From: Clostridiaceae bacterium
GTDB lineage: Bacteria > Bacillota > Clostridia > UMGS1883 > JAAYMJ01
Direction of reading: 5' to 3'
Assembly: GCA_012521455.1 (NCBI GenBank)
Contig: JAAYMJ010000042.1
Coordinates: forward strand, 1 to 6,921
DNA: 6,921 nt
Part shown: positions 4,900 through 6,921 of the stretch, in pieces
Layout: each line of letters begins with the position of its first letter
How positions within the stretch are numbered: position 1 is the stretch's first letter
Made by a program: the position numbers and the translations under genes
The notes under the pieces: generated by a model
The model's database searches: none
Told to the model about the DNA's origin: nothing
What the model saw: the letters and a program-made list of their open reading frames with translations, nothing else

Positions 4900-6046
4900 A
4901 CTTATAAAGAAACTGACGAAACTTTTGGCAGCGGTATTAAGTATTACCTTGCTTTCAGGCTGCTGGGACCAAAACGAGTTAAACGCCAGGGCCATTGTAA
5001 TAGGGGTCGCGGTGGACAGGGGGGAACACGCGCCGGTTAAAATTACCGCCCAAATCGCAAGGGCGTCTGCAATTGACACCCCCCAAAAAGGAAAGAGCGC
5101 AGGCGAAAAATTCTACTGGAACATTGAAAACGAAGGCCAGACCATATTTGATATTATCCGCGGTTTTAACCATGAAAGCAGCCGAAAGTTATATTTTCCC
5201 CACAACCAAATCATTATGATAAGCAAAGAACTGGCAGAAGAAGGGATACTTCAGTACCTTGACTTTTTCATGCGGGACCACGAAACCAGGCTTGACGTGG
5301 ATATTGCGGTGGCGGAAGGGAAAGCGGCACAGCTTTTGGATGTAAAACCAGAACTAGAAACCCTTCCCGCAATTAACCTGTCCATTATTATAAACTCTTA
5401 TCAGCCAATGAGCCATATCATAAGCGTGGACCTGCATGAGTTTATGGATATGCTCATTGGCTATTCTGCGGCGATATGCCCCATTGTAAACTTAAGCCAT
5501 CAAAGCGGCATGGAAGTTTTAGGGGTGACCGGCACCGCCGTATTTATAAGGGACAAGATGGTGGGCTACCTGGACCCCAACATGACACGCGGCATGCTTT
5601 GGGCAAAAAATAAGGTAAAAGGCGGGATTGTATCAGTTACAGACGGTCAGGGGCAGTTTGAAGTTGAAATAAAAAAAGCCACCTCAAAGCGGAAACTTGA
5701 ATATGTTGACGGAAAATTAAAAGTAAAAATCAAAGCAAAACTTGAAGGGACGATTGGCTCCCACACCGGCGGGGCCAAAATACAAGACCCCGAAGTGATA
5801 AAAAAGATTGAGAATTTGTGCAACCAAAGAATTAAGGAAGAAATTGTTGTGGCCCACGATGAGGCAAAGAGGCTTAAAGCCGACGTGTTTGACTACGCCA
5901 ATGAGCTTTACAAAAAAAGCCCCAAACTTTGGGAGCAAATAAAACAGGACTGGCCCAACATTTTTGAGAATATGGAACTTGATATAGACGCTTCAACCAA
6001 CATATCAGGCACAGGCAGGATTGTACAGCCTGTAATCCCGAATTAA
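4895..6046 (+). CDS. gerAC: Spore germinant receptor C subunit, lipoprotein (Ger(x)C family)
   Basis: C subunit of the germinant receptor, a lipoprotein anchored to the outer face of the spore inner membrane; its lipidation matters for receptor function in B. subtilis. Numbered from the GTG at 4895 (383 residues): a basic start, a hydrophobic stretch 9-20 and the lipobox LLSGC with Cys23 to be lipidated; then the family hallmark GCWDQNELNARAIVIGVAVD; then FFMRDHETRLDVDIAVAEGKAAQLLDV (124-150); and a C-terminal domain ending in the WPNIFENMELDIDASTNISGTGRI segment. Starting instead at the ATA (4904) gives (M)KKLTKLLAAVLSITLLSGC, a textbook lipoprotein signal with Cys20. The GTG start would add three residues and lies inside the Shine-Dalgarno sequence. 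It starts three bases after the gerAA stop, so coupled translation is likely. Family assignment is secure; the start codon is open. Confidence 0.94.
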   Translation: MILIKKLTKLLAAVLSITLLSGCWDQNELNARAIVIGVAVDRGEHAPVKITAQIARASAIDTPQKGKSAGEKFYWNIENEGQTIFDIIRGFNHESSRKLYFPHNQIIMISKELAEEGILQYLDFFMRDHETRLDVDIAVAEGKAAQLLDVKPELETLPAINLSIIINSYQPMSHIISVDLHEFMDMLIGYSAAICPIVNLSHQSGMEVLGVTGTAVFIRDKMVGYLDPNMTRGMLWAKNKVKGGIVSVTDGQGQFEVEIKKATSKRKLEYVDGKLKVKIKAKLEGTIGSHTGGAKIQDPEVIKKIENLCNQRIKEEIVVAHDEAKRLKADVFDYANELYKKSPKLWEQIKQDWPNIFENMELDIDASTNISGTGRIVQPVIPN

Positions 6047-6065
6047 AGGCAAAAAAGGTGTAAGT

Positions 6066-6284
6066 ATGAAAGCAATAGTAACTATAATTTTTATCACAAT
6101 AGGCTACTTTCAGGGTAAAAAACTAAAACAGCAAAACTTAAAAAAGGAATTGATATTTTACTGCTTTATATTGACTTGGTCATATGTTTTAACGCTTTTG
6201 TGGCTTATGGAGCTAAAATTGCCAAGCGACCTTAAAGGGGTTCAATATTTATTAAAAAAAATGGGTTTAACATATCCATCATAA
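6066..6284 (+). CDS. Small two-helix membrane protein, germinant receptor D-subunit-like
   Basis: A 72-residue protein with two predicted membrane segments, about residues 3-16 and 29-50. They are joined by a strongly basic loop (GKKLKQQNLKKE), and the C-terminal tail is basic. It starts with an ATG five bases after AAGGTG. It lies 19 bases after gerAC and 12 bases before gerAB, all on the same strand. In Bacillus, small two-helix D proteins are encoded in or beside ger operons and modulate receptor activity or level. Size, topology and position fit that group, but I recognise no diagnostic motif, so the D-subunit role is inferred from context. The first hydrophobic segment is short for a full transmembrane helix. 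Confidence 0.75.
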   Translation: MKAIVTIIFITIGYFQGKKLKQQNLKKELIFYCFILTWSYVLTLLWLMELKLPSDLKGVQYLLKKMGLTYPS

Positions 6285-6296
6285 AGGGGAAGAAAA

Positions 6297-6921
6297 ATGT
6301 CTCTCGAGAAAGGAAGAATAAACAAGCGCCAGCTAATGCTGGGCGTTTCATGCTACATTGTTTCGGCGTTTTTATATAACTCAATTTTAACCAATGTTGC
6401 AAAACAGGATGTATGGCTTATTATTTTATTGGGCTTTCTTTGCTTTATCCCGTTTCATTTTATTTACAGCGCTATTCACAAAAGATATCCTGATTTGACA
6501 ATAATACAGATTTTCGAAAAAGTTTACGGGAAGGTTTTGGGTAAATTTATATCGTTTTTGTATTTTTACTTTTTTATGTCATTGGCAATTATAAATTTAG
6601 CCGACATTAACGACTTTGTTCACTCCACCCTTTTAGACACCACCCCCTCATATATGATTATAATATCATTCATGTTTATATGCGGCTGGGCGGTAAAACA
6701 CGGGTGCGAGGGTTTTATGAGGCTAGCCCATTTTTTCTTTGCTCTGGTTTTGTTTTATATTTTTATAACCACGCCACTGCTTTTTGAAGAAATAGATTTT
6801 TCAAATCTGCTGCCCGCTTTTAACCAGCCTTTAATAAAATATATACAAGGCATACACACCACCCTTACAATACCCATAGGGGAAGTGTTTGTGTTTTTTA
6901 TGCTGATTCCCTATGTAACCG
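6297..6921 (+). CDS. gerAB: Spore germinant receptor B subunit, partial (GerAB family, APC-superfamily fold)
   Basis: B subunit of the germinant receptor, an amino-acid-permease-like membrane protein that in B. subtilis GerAB forms part of the nutrient-binding site. The window ends after 208 codons; the family is usually about 365 residues, so a little over half is present. It starts at the ATG (6297-6299) after AAAGGGGA, with the family-typical opening KGRINKRQLMLGV. Hydrophobic segments lie at about 13-32, 39-60, 81-104, 118-135, 143-163 and 186-208. The segment around TIPIGEVFVFFMLIPYV includes a membrane-embedded Glu196. No frame break is seen up to the edge. It is last of the visible operon, which therefore has the order A-C-D-B. 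Confidence 0.93.
   Translation, partial: MSLEKGRINKRQLMLGVSCYIVSAFLYNSILTNVAKQDVWLIILLGFLCFIPFHFIYSAIHKRYPDLTIIQIFEKVYGKVLGKFISFLYFYFFMSLAIINLADINDFVHSTLLDTTPSYMIIISFMFICGWAVKHGCEGFMRLAHFFFALVLFYIFITTPLLFEEIDFSNLLPAFNQPLIKYIQGIHTTLTIPIGEVFVFFMLIPYVT

Overview
The window looks like chromosomal DNA of an anaerobic, endospore-forming Firmicute of the class Clostridia. The evidence is a SpoIID peptidoglycan hydrolase, a GerA-type nutrient germinant receptor operon, a clostridial-type citrate synthase, strong G-rich Shine-Dalgarno sequences, and A+T-rich spacers between moderately G+C-rich genes. No mobile-element gene, rRNA, tRNA or CRISPR array is visible.

Layout. Positions 1-348 hold no convincing gene. 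They carry a strong leftward promoter-like sequence, a weaker rightward one, several copies of an ATGCAA-type motif, and a short open frame leaving the left edge. A SpoIID/LytB family protein is on the minus strand, ending at 349. An A+T-rich divergent spacer follows, then citrate synthase (1625-2977, plus strand). The 375-base spacer 2978-3352 contains a G+C-rich block of stacked inverted repeats. Two near-identical small hairpins bracket it, and the second ends in a T tract and forms a good terminator. From 3353 to the right edge runs a germinant receptor operon in the order A subunit, C subunit (lipoprotein), small two-helix protein (D-subunit-like), B subunit (cut by the window edge). A TGAATA element upstream suggests sigma-G control in the forespore.

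How the genes work together. SpoIID acts during engulfment, trimming peptidoglycan so that the mother-cell membrane can migrate around the forespore. The Ger operon makes the inner-spore-membrane receptor that senses nutrients and commits the spore to germinate. Citrate synthase is metabolic and feeds the TCA or glutamate pathway. Its position between two spore loci is not proof of a spore role.

The most unusual observation is a pair of start sites. Both spoIID and the C-subunit gene have an excellent Shine-Dalgarno sequence (GGGGGTG) at ideal distance from a near-cognate, non-standard codon (ACG and ATA). In both cases this codon gives the family-typical N-terminus better than any standard start. 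They could be genuine non-AUG starts, decayed starts, or consensus errors. Feature coordinates use the nearest standard start, and the alternative is described in each entry. I found no clearly new multi-gene system here.
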